A stretch of 64,000 nt of DNA from an uncultured Roseburia sp. (GCA_945787015.1 CALZGM010000005.1:62001-126000), one strand, 5' to 3'. Shown: positions 45,453 through 56,109, numbered from the stretch's first letter. Program-made: numbers and translations. Notes: generated by a model from the letters alone, not told the origin.

Positions 45453-46593
45453 GTGGTAGAACTTGATCAATTTAAATCAACGTTAAATATGTATCGGGAA
45501 CCATTGCAGGAAGTGAGGGATTCACTTTGACCTGGTAAATAAGGAACAGAAAATCCAGGAACTTGAGCGTGAAATGGAAGCGGGAGATTTTTGGAATGAC
45601 CCGGTCGTTTCACAGAACAAGATGAAAGAGTTAAAGAGCATGAAGGATGATGTTGCAACTTATGGGCAGCTTGCAACACAGTATGAGGATATAGAAACTT
45701 TGATTGAAATGGGATATGAGGAAAATGACGAAAGCCTCATCCCAGAAATCGAAGAAGAGTTAAACAGCTTTATCCAGACGTATGAGGGAATTCGTATCAA
45801 AACATTGCTTTCCGGTGAATATGACAAGGATAATGCTATTGTATCGTTACATGCAGGCGCAGGAGGGACAGAATCCTGTGACTGGGCTGCTATGCTTTAC
45901 CGTATGTACTCACGCTGGGCAGATGCAAAAGGTTTTCAGTTGGAGGTGCTAGATTCTCTTGACGGAGACGAAGCAGGAATCAAATCAATTACATTTCAGG
46001 TAAATGGGGAGAATGCCTATGGTTATCTGAAGTCAGAAAAGGGTGTGCACCGTTTGGTACGTATTTCACCGTTTAATGCAGCAGGAAAACGTCAGACCTC
46101 CTTTGTATCCTGCGATGTGATGCCGGATATTGAAGATGATATTGATATTGAAATTAAAGACGAGGATATCCGAATTGATACTTATCGTTCCAGTGGCGCC
46201 GGAGGACAGCATATTAATAAGACATCTTCTGCCATCCGTATTACACATTTCCCAACAGGAATTGTAGTACAATGTCAGAATGAACGTTCTCAGTTCCAAA
46301 ATAAAGATAAGGCGATGCAGATGTTAAAGGCGAAGCTTTATTTATTGAAGCAACAGGAAAATTTGGAAAAAGCAGCCGGTATCCGTGGAGAAGTGACAGA
46401 AATCGGATGGGGCAACCAGATTCGTTCTTATGTTATGCAGCCATATACCATGGTAAAAGATCATAGAACCGGCGTGGAAAGCGGAAATGTGGATAGCGTG
46501 ATGGATGGTAAAATAGATCCGTTTATCAATGGATATCTGAAGTGGCTTTCTTTGGGATGTCCGAAGAATATGAGCAATGACGATACAGAGTAA
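45453..46593 (+). CDS. prfB: Peptide chain release factor 2 (programmed +1 frameshift)
   Basis: RF2 recognises UGA and UAA stop codons. Translation starts at GTG 45453 (RBS AGAGGTGATT), runs 25 codons to CTT at 45525-45527, meets an in-frame TGA (45528-45530) and must shift +1 to continue GAC CTG from 45529, giving about 379 residues. The slippery CTT-TGA-C and the internal AGGGA a few bases before are the classic autoregulatory site: scarce RF2 favours the shift. The shifted part has the peptidyl-tRNA hydrolysis motif GGQ (SSGAGGQHINKTSSA). Annotation ignoring the shift would truncate the first 25 residues. Confidence 0.96.
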
Positions 46594-46614
46594 ACACGCA
46601 TAGGGGATGAAGAA

Positions 46615-47358
46615 ATGGACGGTTTCATTACAGCAGCAGTCATTCTTGCCGTGATTTTTGGAGCAGGATATATTGGTTATCGTTATGTAAAAAGGAAGCT
46701 TTCAGCTGTTTCAAGATCATTATTTGGAACAGATTCCTTTGTTGAAGGTTGGAACAGGCAGGCAGATGTACTGGCGGCTACCCCGAAATCTGTTTCCGGG
46801 ATGACAAGGGTGTTTGCACCGCAGATAGAACGGGATTTTCCTGATATTAATTTGACGCAGTTTAAAAATAAAGTAGAAAACATGCTGATTTCTGCTCTGC
46901 AGGCAATTGGTGCACAAGATGTTTTTTTACTAAAAGAAGCAACGAAGGAACTGACAACTCAGGTAGAAAATCAAATTGAGAAAAATCGTGCAGAGGGTGT
47001 ACAGGAAGTTTATGAACGGATTCATATTCATCAGACGGAAATTACGAATTATGTGAAACGGGATGGAACCTGCATGATTGTATTTCAAAGTGCAGTAGAA
47101 CATTTGCATTATAAAAAGCGTGGTGCCGAGATTATCGAAGGAAATGCAGATCGTCTTACACAGACAAAGTATAATGTGGAGGTTGTTTATATTCAGGATG
47201 AACAGCTTACAAAAATTGACAACGCAGTTGGTACTACTTGTCCTAACTGTGGGGCACCGATAAAAAAGCTGGGTGCAATGTACTGTGAATACTGCGGTTT
47301 GGCAGTAACACCAATTAATTTAAAGGTTTGGACACTTCACAAGTTTTATGAAGTCTAA
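46615..47358 (+). CDS. Membrane-anchored zinc-ribbon protein (Tim44-like)
   Basis: A 247-residue protein with an N-terminal membrane segment (ITAAVILAVIFGAGYIGYRYV, about 4-24), a Tim44-like helical/strand domain in the middle (about 70-190: FKNKVENMLISALQAIGAQD, MIVFQSAVEHLHYKK) and a C-terminal zinc ribbon (TCPNCGAPI...YCEYCGLAV). It begins the four-gene membrane cluster with the SPFH and TPM proteins. The exact function is unknown. Confidence 0.7.
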   Translation: MDGFITAAVILAVIFGAGYIGYRYVKRKLSAVSRSLFGTDSFVEGWNRQADVLAATPKSVSGMTRVFAPQIERDFPDINLTQFKNKVENMLISALQAIGAQDVFLLKEATKELTTQVENQIEKNRAEGVQEVYERIHIHQTEITNYVKRDGTCMIVFQSAVEHLHYKKRGAEIIEGNADRLTQTKYNVEVVYIQDEQLTKIDNAVGTTCPNCGAPIKKLGAMYCEYCGLAVTPINLKVWTLHKFYEV

Positions 47359-47392
47359 AATAATATAAAAAGGAATAACAGGAGGAAATGTT

Positions 47393-48670
47393 ATGGGTAT
47401 TATTAAAGCAGTAACAGGAGCAGTTGGTCAGGCTTTTGCCGACACATGGCAGGAGGTTGTTGAACCAAACGATATGGGCGAACGCACTGTCTTTACAAAT
47501 GGTGTTTTAATTCGTAAGGGACAGAATGTAAAGGGAAGCAGTCAGACTGTTTCAAATGGCTCTGTGATTCACGTCTATGACAATCAGATGATGCTGTTAG
47601 TAGATGGCGGTAAGGTAGTAGATTATACAGCTGAACCGGGTTATTATACAGTAAGTAACTCATCTATGCCTTCTTTATTTAATGGCGAATTTGGAGAAAG
47701 CTTAAAAGAAGCTTTTAATCGTATCAAGTTTGGCGGCGAGACTCCAACGATGCAGAAGGTATTCTACATTAATTTGCAGGAAATCAAGGGTATTAAATTT
47801 GGCACCAGAAATCCGATTAACTACTTTGACAGCTTCTATAATGCAGAATTATTCTTAAGAGCGCATGGTACATATTCCATTAAGATTACAAATCCATTAC
47901 AGTTCTATGCAGAGGTTATTCCTAGAAATGCAGAGCATGTAGATATAGAAGAGATTAATGACCAGTATCTGAACGAGTTTTTACAGGCATTGCAGGCAGC
48001 TATTAATCAAATGTCAGCAGACGGCACCAGAATTTCCCATGTAACTTCTAAGGCAGTAGAACTTGGAAAATACATGGCAAACATTCTGGATGAAGAATGG
48101 AATAACATGCGTGGTATGGAAATCCAGGCAGTTGGTCTTGGCAGCATTTCTTATGATGAGGCTTCCCAGAAGCTTATTAACATGAGAAACGAAGGTGCAA
48201 TGCTCGGTTCAGATTTCAATGTTATGCGTGGTATGGCTGTAAAGAATATTACAGAGGGTATCCGCGATGCAGGTTCCAATGAAGGCGGTGCAATGAATGC
48301 ATTTATGGGTGTTGGCATGGGAATGAATGCCATGAATGCGACACTTTCCGGATTAAATGGTCTGCAGACACCAAATGATATGCAGAATACGCAGGGAAAT
48401 GCGGCTGCAGGAATGGCACCTGCAGGTCAGACAACAAAAGCCGGATGGACTTGCGAATGCGGTCAGGAGAATACCGGTAAATTCTGCAGTAACTGCGGTA
48501 AACCGGCTCCGGCACCAAAGACAGTATGGAAATGCGAATGTGGTGAAGAGAATACCGGTAAGTTCTGCAGCAACTGTGGCAAACCGGCTCCGGCAGCTTC
48601 CTGGATTTGTGAATGCGGCGAAGAAAATACCGGTAAGTTCTGCAGTAATTGTGGAAAGGCTAGGGAATAA
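47393..48670 (+). CDS. SPFH-domain protein with three C-terminal zinc ribbons (YdjI-like)
   Basis: A 425-residue cytoplasmic protein. The N-terminal ~310 residues are an SPFH/virion-core-like domain (FYINLQEIKGIKFGTRNPI, AEVIPRNAEHVDIEEINDQYL). The C-terminus contains three near-identical zinc ribbons, each CECG-x-ENTGKFCSNCGK, joined by PAPA linkers, encoded by near-repeated DNA at about 48450-48660. In Bacillus YdjI works with YdjG/YdjH and PspA in membrane stress; no pspA is next to this cluster. Confidence 0.85.
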   Translation: MGIIKAVTGAVGQAFADTWQEVVEPNDMGERTVFTNGVLIRKGQNVKGSSQTVSNGSVIHVYDNQMMLLVDGGKVVDYTAEPGYYTVSNSSMPSLFNGEFGESLKEAFNRIKFGGETPTMQKVFYINLQEIKGIKFGTRNPINYFDSFYNAELFLRAHGTYSIKITNPLQFYAEVIPRNAEHVDIEEINDQYLNEFLQALQAAINQMSADGTRISHVTSKAVELGKYMANILDEEWNNMRGMEIQAVGLGSISYDEASQKLINMRNEGAMLGSDFNVMRGMAVKNITEGIRDAGSNEGGAMNAFMGVGMGMNAMNATLSGLNGLQTPNDMQNTQGNAAAGMAPAGQTTKAGWTCECGQENTGKFCSNCGKPAPAPKTVWKCECGEENTGKFCSNCGKPAPAASWICECGEENTGKFCSNCGKARE

Positions 48671-48672
48671 AC

Positions 48673-49740
48673 ATGGCAGTAATCAGTTTTAAATGTCCAA
48701 ATTGTGACGGAGAACTGATTTTTGATCCGGCAGCGCAGCAATATAAGTGCGAGTATTGTGATTCCACGTTTACACAGGAAGAACTTGATAAGATGACACC
48801 GGAAATGTGTACGGAGCAGAAAATAGATGATACTTCTGATGGTACACAGGCTGAAGAAACAGAGACACAGGATGCAGTAGTCTATACCTGCCCAAGCTGT
48901 GGTGCACAGATTATTACCGATGCCACAACAGCAGCAACCTTCTGTTATTACTGCCACAATCCGGTTATTTTAGGCGGTCGGTTAGAGGGAGATTTTTTGC
49001 CGGATAAGGTGATTCCGTTTGAAATAACGAAGGAAGCTGCAGTAAAACGGTTCTTAGAGTATGTTGGACGAAAAAAGTTTGTGCCGAAGGCTTTTTTCAG
49101 TAAACAACAGATTGAAACCATTTCCGGAGTGTACTTTCCGTACTGGAATTATCAGGCAGATGTAGAAAACGTAATGCAGGGAGAGGCAAAAAAAATCCGC
49201 AGTTGGACGACGGGAGACATTCGGTATACAGAAACGAAGGTTTATCATGTCAAACGTGAGGGAGTTGTCTCTTTGTCAAATCTGACGGAAAATGCATTAC
49301 AGAAAGCAAATGCAGACTTGGCAAGAGGGGTTATGCCATATGATTTTGATAAAATGAAGGACTTTCATATGGGCTATCTCTCAGGCTTTTTGGCAGAAAA
49401 ACGGGATATTGAAAAAGAGACATTAACAGATAAGATGCAGAATCAGGCAAAGCTATTTACGGATAAAATGATGCGAAGCACTATTTCTGATTATAATTCG
49501 GTATCCATTGAAGATGCTAAAATCCGATTCCGGGGAGAAAACTGGTCCTATTGCCTGCTTCCGATTTGGACGATTACCTATAAAGGAAGGGATGGTAAGA
49601 TTTACTACTATTCTATGAATGGGCAGACAGGAGAAATCTGCGGGGAATTGCCGGTTGATAAGAAAAAACTTGGTCTGGTAAGCGGTGCGGTATCTGCAGC
49701 AATTTTGATTCTTGGTTTGATAGGAGGATTCCTGTCATGA
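48673..49740 (+). CDS. TFIIB-type zinc-ribbon membrane protein (YdjG-like)
   Basis: A 355-residue protein with two N-terminal zinc ribbons (FKCPNCDGEL...YKCEYCDSTF, TCPSCGAQI...FCYYCHNPV), a middle domain of unknown fold (EITKEAAVKRFLEYVGRKKFVP, ISGVYFPYWNYQADV) and a C-terminal membrane segment (LVSGAVSAAILILGLIGGFL). Its stop overlaps the next start by 4 bases (ATGA), so it is translationally coupled to the TPM protein. Confidence 0.82.
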   Translation: MAVISFKCPNCDGELIFDPAAQQYKCEYCDSTFTQEELDKMTPEMCTEQKIDDTSDGTQAEETETQDAVVYTCPSCGAQIITDATTAATFCYYCHNPVILGGRLEGDFLPDKVIPFEITKEAAVKRFLEYVGRKKFVPKAFFSKQQIETISGVYFPYWNYQADVENVMQGEAKKIRSWTTGDIRYTETKVYHVKREGVVSLSNLTENALQKANADLARGVMPYDFDKMKDFHMGYLSGFLAEKRDIEKETLTDKMQNQAKLFTDKMMRSTISDYNSVSIEDAKIRFRGENWSYCLLPIWTITYKGRDGKIYYYSMNGQTGEICGELPVDKKKLGLVSGAVSAAILILGLIGGFLS

Positions 49741-50564
49741 TGAAAAACGTAAAGAAAACGATTGCTTTTTTGATGCTTGTTTTATTGACCATAGCACCAA
49801 TCAGTATATCTGCTGCATCAGTAGGAGAGGTCTACGATGATGCCGGACTGTTAACAGAAACGCAGATAGAAGAATTGAATGCCCAGATTGCCACATTAAA
49901 AGAAAAAACCGGATGGGACATTTTCGCAGTTACGACAAGCAATGCACAGGGAAAATCAGCGATGGCATATGCGGATGATTTTTACGATGCGTTAACAGCA
50001 GAGGATTCCAATGGTATTCTTGTCTTGATTGATATGGACAATCGCGAAATTTATCTTTCAACTTGTGGGAAGGCAATCCGGTATTTAACAGACAGCAGGA
50101 TTGATTCCATTTTAGATGATGGCTTTGATTATGTAAGTGGAGGAGATTATGCAGGATGTTTGTCGGTGATGCTTCGTGGCGTAGAGCACTATTATGAAGC
50201 AGGTATTCCTCAAAATCAGTATAACTATGATGTAGAGACCGGTACAATTTCAAAGTATCGTTCCCTTACATGGACGGAAGTGGTCCCTGTATTGCTTTTA
50301 GCGATTGGGGCTGGAGCAGCGATTTATTTTGGAGTAACAAAAAGCTATAGCATTAAGGGTGGCCGGTATGACTATCCCTATATGAAATATGGAAAAGTAG
50401 AGCTTACAGCGAGGGAGGATCAATTCCTCCGTGAGAGTGTGACTCATCACAGAATTCAGACAGACAGCGGACATAGCACCAGTCGCAGCAGTAGCAGCGG
50501 TAGAAGTTCTACGCATCATAGCAGCAGTGGCAGAAGCCATGGCGGCGGTGGAAGAAAATTTTAG
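49737..50564 (+). CDS. TPM-domain membrane protein (YdjH-like)
   Basis: A 275-residue exported and anchored protein: signal/anchor segment (about 8-27), TPM (YgcG/PF04536) domain (about 30-160: VYDDAGLLTETQIEELNAQIATLKEKTGWDIFAVTT, GILVLIDMDNREIYLSTCG), a membrane segment (about 180-200) and a Ser/His/Gly-rich C-terminal tail ending GRSHGGGGRKF. The tail is low complexity. In Bacillus the YdjG/YdjH pair anchors YdjI and PspA at the membrane. Confidence 0.82.
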   Translation: MMKNVKKTIAFLMLVLLTIAPISISAASVGEVYDDAGLLTETQIEELNAQIATLKEKTGWDIFAVTTSNAQGKSAMAYADDFYDALTAEDSNGILVLIDMDNREIYLSTCGKAIRYLTDSRIDSILDDGFDYVSGGDYAGCLSVMLRGVEHYYEAGIPQNQYNYDVETGTISKYRSLTWTEVVPVLLLAIGAGAAIYFGVTKSYSIKGGRYDYPYMKYGKVELTAREDQFLRESVTHHRIQTDSGHSTSRSSSSGRSSTHHSSSGRSHGGGGRKF

Positions 50565-50571
50565 AAGATTG

Positions 50572-50614
50572 AAAAAGAGTGTCTTTTACAATAGAAGTAA
50601 GAGGCACTTTTTTG
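50572..50614 (+). terminator. Intrinsic terminator after the YdjGHI-like cluster
   Basis: AAAAAGAGTGTCTTTTAC pairs with GTAAGAGGCACTTTTTT (wobbles) around AATAGAA. Confidence 0.8.
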
Positions 50615-50652
50615 ATTCAGAAGAATCTAGCTGTAAAGTCTGTAAAAAATAG

Positions 50653-50681
50653 TTGATTTGCATATCTCTTTATGTTATTAT
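50653..50681 (+). promoter_or_regulatory. Promoter of the threonine cluster
   Basis: TTGATT (50653-50658), 17-bp spacer, TATTAT (50676-50681). Confidence 0.65.
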
Positions 50682-50702
50682 CTTCCACATGAGAACAAAT
50701 GT

Positions 50703-50734
50703 AAGCCGTAGAAAAACAAACAAGGCTTTTTCTA
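50703..50734 (+). promoter_or_regulatory. Leader with two alternative hairpins
   Basis: TAGAAAAA (50709-50716) can pair with TTTTTCTA (50727-50734), or AAGCC (50703-50707) with GGCTT (50724-50728) before TTTC. The two folds share bases and exclude each other. No leader peptide is seen. An attenuation role is speculative. Confidence 0.3.
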
Positions 50735-50762
50735 TGTGTAAAACAAGGGAGAAAAAAGTTTT

Positions 50763-51206
50763 ATGAAAGAGAAAAATCAGTATTATGTACTGAAAGAAAA
50801 AGCAGTTCCGGAGGTGCTTTTAAAAGTTGTAGAGGCAAAGCGATTGTTGGATTCGGGTAAGATGACCTCTGTTTTAGATGCTACCGAAGAGGTAGGAATC
50901 AGTAGAAGTTCTTTTTACAAGTATAAAGACGATATTTTCCCATATCATGAGACAGAAAAGGGAAGAACAATTACAATGGTTATTCAGCTGGATGATAAAC
51001 CGGGATTGTTGTCGGTAGTATCCCGGGTGTTGGCAGATTTTAAGGTGAACGTATTAACCATTCATCAGAGTATTCCAATCAATGGAATTGCATCGCTCAC
51101 ACTAAGCGCGGATTTACTTCCGGAATCAGGTGAGCTAGAAGAACTTGTTGCAAGGATTGAAGCAGAAGAAGGAATTCATTATGTAAGGATTCTTGGTCAT
51201 GAATAA
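50763..51206 (+). CDS. ACT-domain HTH regulator (ThrR/PheB-like)
   Basis: A 147-residue protein with an N-terminal helix-turn-helix (LDATEEVGISRSSFYKYKDDIFPY) and a C-terminal ACT domain (MVIQLDDKPGLLSVVSRVLADFKVNVLTIHQS). In Bacillus the ACT protein ThrR represses the threonine operon. Its place directly before hom suggests that it senses an aspartate-family amino acid and controls this cluster. Confidence 0.8.
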   Translation: MKEKNQYYVLKEKAVPEVLLKVVEAKRLLDSGKMTSVLDATEEVGISRSSFYKYKDDIFPYHETEKGRTITMVIQLDDKPGLLSVVSRVLADFKVNVLTIHQSIPINGIASLTLSADLLPESGELEELVARIEAEEGIHYVRILGHE

Positions 51207-51230
51207 CAGAAAAGAGAGGCTTAACAAAGT

Positions 51231-52430
51231 ATGATTAAGGTAGCGGTTATGGGATTTGGAACCATTGGTTCCGGTGTGGTAGAGGTTCTTTCCATCAATA
51301 GAGAAAGTATTGCAAAGCGTGTGGGTGATACCATTGATGTGAAGTATGTGTTAGATTTGCGCGATTTTGAAGGACATCCGATTCAGAAGAAAATTGTGCA
51401 TGATTACAGGACAATTGTAGAGGATAAAGAGGTATCGATTGTTGTAGAGACGATGGGAGGAGTGGAACCTGCTTATACGTTTGTAAAGGCAATGTTAGAA
51501 GCCGGCAAACATGTGACTACTTCAAACAAAGCACTGGTGGCTGAAAAAGGAGCAGAGTTATTGGAGATTGCAAAGGCGCATCAGGTAAATTTCCAGTTTG
51601 AAGCCAGTGTAGGCGGCGGTATTCCGATTATCCGTCCTCTAAAAAATTGTTTAACGGCAGATGTGATTGAAGAAATTACAGGTATCATTAACGGAACAAC
51701 GAATTATATGTTGACGGAGATGTCTGAAAAAGGCGTGGATTTTGATGATGTATTAAAAGATGCACAGGCAAAGGGCTATGCAGAAAAGGATCCGACTGCA
51801 GATGTCGAGGGCTATGATGCAGGCAGAAAAATTGCAATCTTAACCTCTCTTGTTGCCGGACAGCAGGTAGATTTTGAAGATATCCACACAGAGGGAATTT
51901 CTCATATTACAAGTACAGATATCAAATATGCAAAATCTATGGGGCGTGCTATCAAACTGCTTGCTACAAGTAAACATGTGGGAGACGGTTATGCTGCAAT
52001 GGTCGCACCATTTTTGCTGAATCCGGAACATCCGTTATTTAGTGTAAATGGTGTCTTTAATGCAATTTTTGTAAAGGGAAATGTGTTGGGAGATGCGATG
52101 TTTTATGGAAGCGGGGCAGGAAAACTTCCGACGGCAAGTGCAGTCGTAGCCGATATTGTAGAAATGGCAAAGCATATGGATAAACATATTCCAATCGAGT
52201 GGCGCAGGGAAAAATTAGAACTAATAGATTATAAGGATTTTGATAATCGTTTCTTTGTGCGGGTAAATGAGTCGGAAGAGACAGTAAAAGCAGTTTTTGG
52301 TGAAGTGGAATTTGTGAAGGCAGAAGGCGTGACAGGCGAGGTTGGGTTTGTGACCGCAGTAATGCCGGAGTCAGAGTTTGAAACGAGAACCGCAAAGCTT
52401 GCTGTGATTCAGAAAATTCGTGTAAAGTAG
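51231..52430 (+). CDS. hom: Homoserine dehydrogenase
   Basis: A 399-residue NAD(P)H enzyme that reduces aspartate semialdehyde to homoserine. It has the Rossmann start VAVMGFGTIGSGVVEVL, the catalytic region EASVGGGIPIIRPL and GIINGTTNYMLTEM, YAEKDPTADVEGYDAGRKI and a short ACT-like C-terminus (from about 320). Usual size for a single-domain enzyme. Confidence 0.95.
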   Translation: MIKVAVMGFGTIGSGVVEVLSINRESIAKRVGDTIDVKYVLDLRDFEGHPIQKKIVHDYRTIVEDKEVSIVVETMGGVEPAYTFVKAMLEAGKHVTTSNKALVAEKGAELLEIAKAHQVNFQFEASVGGGIPIIRPLKNCLTADVIEEITGIINGTTNYMLTEMSEKGVDFDDVLKDAQAKGYAEKDPTADVEGYDAGRKIAILTSLVAGQQVDFEDIHTEGISHITSTDIKYAKSMGRAIKLLATSKHVGDGYAAMVAPFLLNPEHPLFSVNGVFNAIFVKGNVLGDAMFYGSGAGKLPTASAVVADIVEMAKHMDKHIPIEWRREKLELIDYKDFDNRFFVRVNESEETVKAVFGEVEFVKAEGVTGEVGFVTAVMPESEFETRTAKLAVIQKIRVK

Positions 52431-52449
52431 GGAAGAAAAGAGGAAAAGT

Positions 52450-53652
52450 ATGAAGTATCTGGTCATTCTTGGCGACGGTATGGCGGACCGTCCAATAGAA
52501 AGCCTTGGAAATCAAACGCCATTAGAATATGCACACACACCAAAGATGGATGAACTTGCCGCAAAAGGTGAAATCGGCATGGTACATACCATTCCGGATG
52601 GAATGAAACCGGGAAGTGACACGGCAAATTTATCAGTACTTGGCTATAATCCGAGAAAATTTTATTCCGGACGTTCTCCACTGGAAGCACTCAGCATTGG
52701 TGTGCCGATGAGAGATACGGATATTGCACTTCGCTGCAATCTTGTGACACTTTCTGAGGAAGAAGACTGCTACGAGGAACGAACTATTATCGATCATAGC
52801 TCCGGTGAAATCAGTACCGAGGATTGTGCTGTTTTATTAGAGGCGGTTCGTAATGAATTAGAAACAGAAGAATTTAAATTTTATGTAGGTACAAGTTACC
52901 GTCATTGTCTGATTTGGGATAAGGGTGAAGTGGTGGATTTAGTACAACCACATGACGTATTAGGTCAGAAAATCGGAGATAAATTACCGGAGAACCCGAA
53001 ACTTCGTGAAATGATGGAGCGAAGCTATGATATATTAGTCAACCATCCAATTAATATAGAACGTAAGAAAAAGGGATTAAACCCGGCAAATTCCTGCTGG
53101 TTCTGGGGTGCCGGCACAAAACCTGCACTTTATCCGTTTAAGGAGCGCGCTCATGTGAATGGTGCGATGATTTCAGCCGTGGATTTGTTAAAGGGAATTG
53201 CGGTTGGCACTTCCATGAAGGTCATTGAGGTGGAAGGTGCAAACGGTGGACTGGATACGAACTACGCGGGAAAAGCACAGGCAGCCATTGATGTATTGAC
53301 AAAGGATGGCTATGACTTTGTCTATGTGCATCTGGAAGGACCGGATGAAATGGGACATCAGGGAAGCGTGGAGAAAAAGGTAAAAGCCATTGAGAATTTG
53401 GACGAAAAAATTATCCGCCCGATTGTAGAAGGCTTGGAAGCAGCAGGTGAGGAATTCCGTATGGTAGTTCTGCCGGATCATCCGACCCCAATCTGCATTC
53501 GTACGCATTCTTCGGAAAATGTACCGTATCTTTTATATGATAGCAGAAAGCCGCAGACAAACAGTTGGCATTATAATGAGAGAGAAGCTGTTGTGACAGG
53601 AAAACTTATTGAAGAAGGACACATGCTGATTGAATATTTGCTGGAAATGTAG
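52450..53652 (+). CDS. COG3635 phosphoglycerate mutase-like protein, candidate homoserine kinase
   Basis: A 400-residue alkaline-phosphatase-superfamily enzyme (YLVILGDGMADRPIESLGN at the N-terminus, metal-site KPGSDTANLSVLGYN, VHLEGPDEMGHQGS, VLPDHPTPICIRTHSSENVP). The family was first described as archaeal cofactor-independent phosphoglycerate mutase; some members in threonine clusters without thrB have been proposed to phosphorylate homoserine. Here it follows hom with 19 bp between, favouring the homoserine kinase role. Confidence 0.8.
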   Translation: MKYLVILGDGMADRPIESLGNQTPLEYAHTPKMDELAAKGEIGMVHTIPDGMKPGSDTANLSVLGYNPRKFYSGRSPLEALSIGVPMRDTDIALRCNLVTLSEEEDCYEERTIIDHSSGEISTEDCAVLLEAVRNELETEEFKFYVGTSYRHCLIWDKGEVVDLVQPHDVLGQKIGDKLPENPKLREMMERSYDILVNHPINIERKKKGLNPANSCWFWGAGTKPALYPFKERAHVNGAMISAVDLLKGIAVGTSMKVIEVEGANGGLDTNYAGKAQAAIDVLTKDGYDFVYVHLEGPDEMGHQGSVEKKVKAIENLDEKIIRPIVEGLEAAGEEFRMVVLPDHPTPICIRTHSSENVPYLLYDSRKPQTNSWHYNEREAVVTGKLIEEGHMLIEYLLEM

Positions 53653-53691
53653 TACGCTATAAGAAGGGTACGAACATATTTTGTTATCTTG

Positions 53692-53721
53692 GGATTTGTG
53701 CCATCGGTGCAAATCCTTTTT
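53692..53721 (+). terminator. Intrinsic terminator after the threonine cluster
   Basis: GGATTTGTGCC-ATC-GGTGCAAATCC (two wobbles), followed by TTTTT. Confidence 0.85.
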
Positions 53722-53756
53722 AAATGAAATAGCCGTAAGGCGGAATGTGAGGAAAC

Positions 53757-54455
53757 ATGAAGAAAATCGGAATTATTGGAGCGATGGAGCTGGAAGTAGA
53801 TACCTTAAAATCCAAAATGGAAGTAAAATCAACCACCATAAGGGCTCGTATGGAATTTGTTGAGGGTATTTTAAATGGCGTGGAAGTAGTAATTGTCAGA
53901 AGCGGTATCGGTAAAGTAAATGCCGGGATGTGTACACAGATACTGGCAGATTTATTCGGAGTGACGCACATCATTAATACAGGTGTGGCAGGCTCGTTGG
54001 ATGCAGAAATTAATATCGGAGATATTGTTGTGTCGACAGAGGTACTACAGCATGATGTAGATGCCACAAATTTTGGCTATCAGTTGGGGGAGATTCCACA
54101 GATTGGAACCTTAAGCTTTCCGGCAGACGAAAAGATGGCAGCTTTGGCAAAGAACGTCTGTGAAAAAGTAAATTCGGAGATTAAAGTATTTTCCGGTTTA
54201 ATAGTAAGCGGAGATCAGTTTGTTGCTGATAAAGCGGTAAAGAAACGTATTACAGATAACTTTCACGGACTTTGCACAGAGATGGAAGGAGCAGCCATCG
54301 GACAGGCCGCTTATTTAAACGGAATTCCGTTTGTTATTTTACGTGCGATTTCGGATAAAGCAGATGATTCAGCAGAAATGGATTATCCGACTTTTGAGCG
54401 CAAAGCTGCAGAGCACTGTGCAAAATTAGTAGAAGCATTTATTGCAGAGTTATAA
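53757..54455 (+). CDS. mtnN: 5'-methylthioadenosine/S-adenosylhomocysteine nucleosidase
   Basis: A 232-residue hydrolase that cleaves adenine from MTA and SAH, in methionine salvage and autoinducer-2 precursor formation. IGIIGAMELEVDTL, VIVRSGIGKVNAGMCTQIL, IINTGVAGSLDAEINIGDIVVS and the catalytic CTEMEGAAIGQAAYLNGIPFVILRAISDKAD are all present. Start follows GTGAGGAAAC. Confidence 0.95.
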   Translation: MKKIGIIGAMELEVDTLKSKMEVKSTTIRARMEFVEGILNGVEVVIVRSGIGKVNAGMCTQILADLFGVTHIINTGVAGSLDAEINIGDIVVSTEVLQHDVDATNFGYQLGEIPQIGTLSFPADEKMAALAKNVCEKVNSEIKVFSGLIVSGDQFVADKAVKKRITDNFHGLCTEMEGAAIGQAAYLNGIPFVILRAISDKADDSAEMDYPTFERKAAEHCAKLVEAFIAEL

Positions 54456-54470
54456 AATGTATGTTAAAAT
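54442..54470 (+). promoter_or_regulatory. Promoter of glpK
   Basis: TTGCAG (54442-54447), 17-bp spacer, TAAAAT (54465-54470), overlapping the end of mtnN. It implies a transcribed leader of about 100 bases. Confidence 0.6.
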
Positions 54471-54497
54471 ACAAATAGTTTCATAAAGATAAATCAG

Positions 54498-54559
54498 AGA
54501 GCGGAGATGATTTTATTGTGGTCGGAGGGGCGGCCACAAAATTTATTCTGCTCTTTTTT
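54498..54559 (+). promoter_or_regulatory. glpK leader with terminator, likely GlpP-controlled
   Basis: AGAGCGGA (54498-54505) pairs with TCTGCTCT (54547-54554) followed by TTTTT, enclosing a nested hairpin TTGTGGTC/GGCCACAA (54516-54539). A terminator between a promoter and glpK is how Bacillus glycerol genes are controlled by GlpP with glycerol-3-phosphate. GlpP is encoded at 5545-6111. Confidence 0.6.
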
Positions 54560-54575
54560 AATTCACAGGAGGTAA

Positions 54576-56090
<1,515 letters not shown>

Positions 56091-56109
56091 AGTTTGAAGG
56101 AAGAAATAT

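Noticed and set aside
48450-48660. Tandem near-identical DNA repeats as a possible CRISPR or satellite
   Set aside because: They are in frame and code for three zinc ribbons (CECG..FCSNCGK), so this is a protein repeat.
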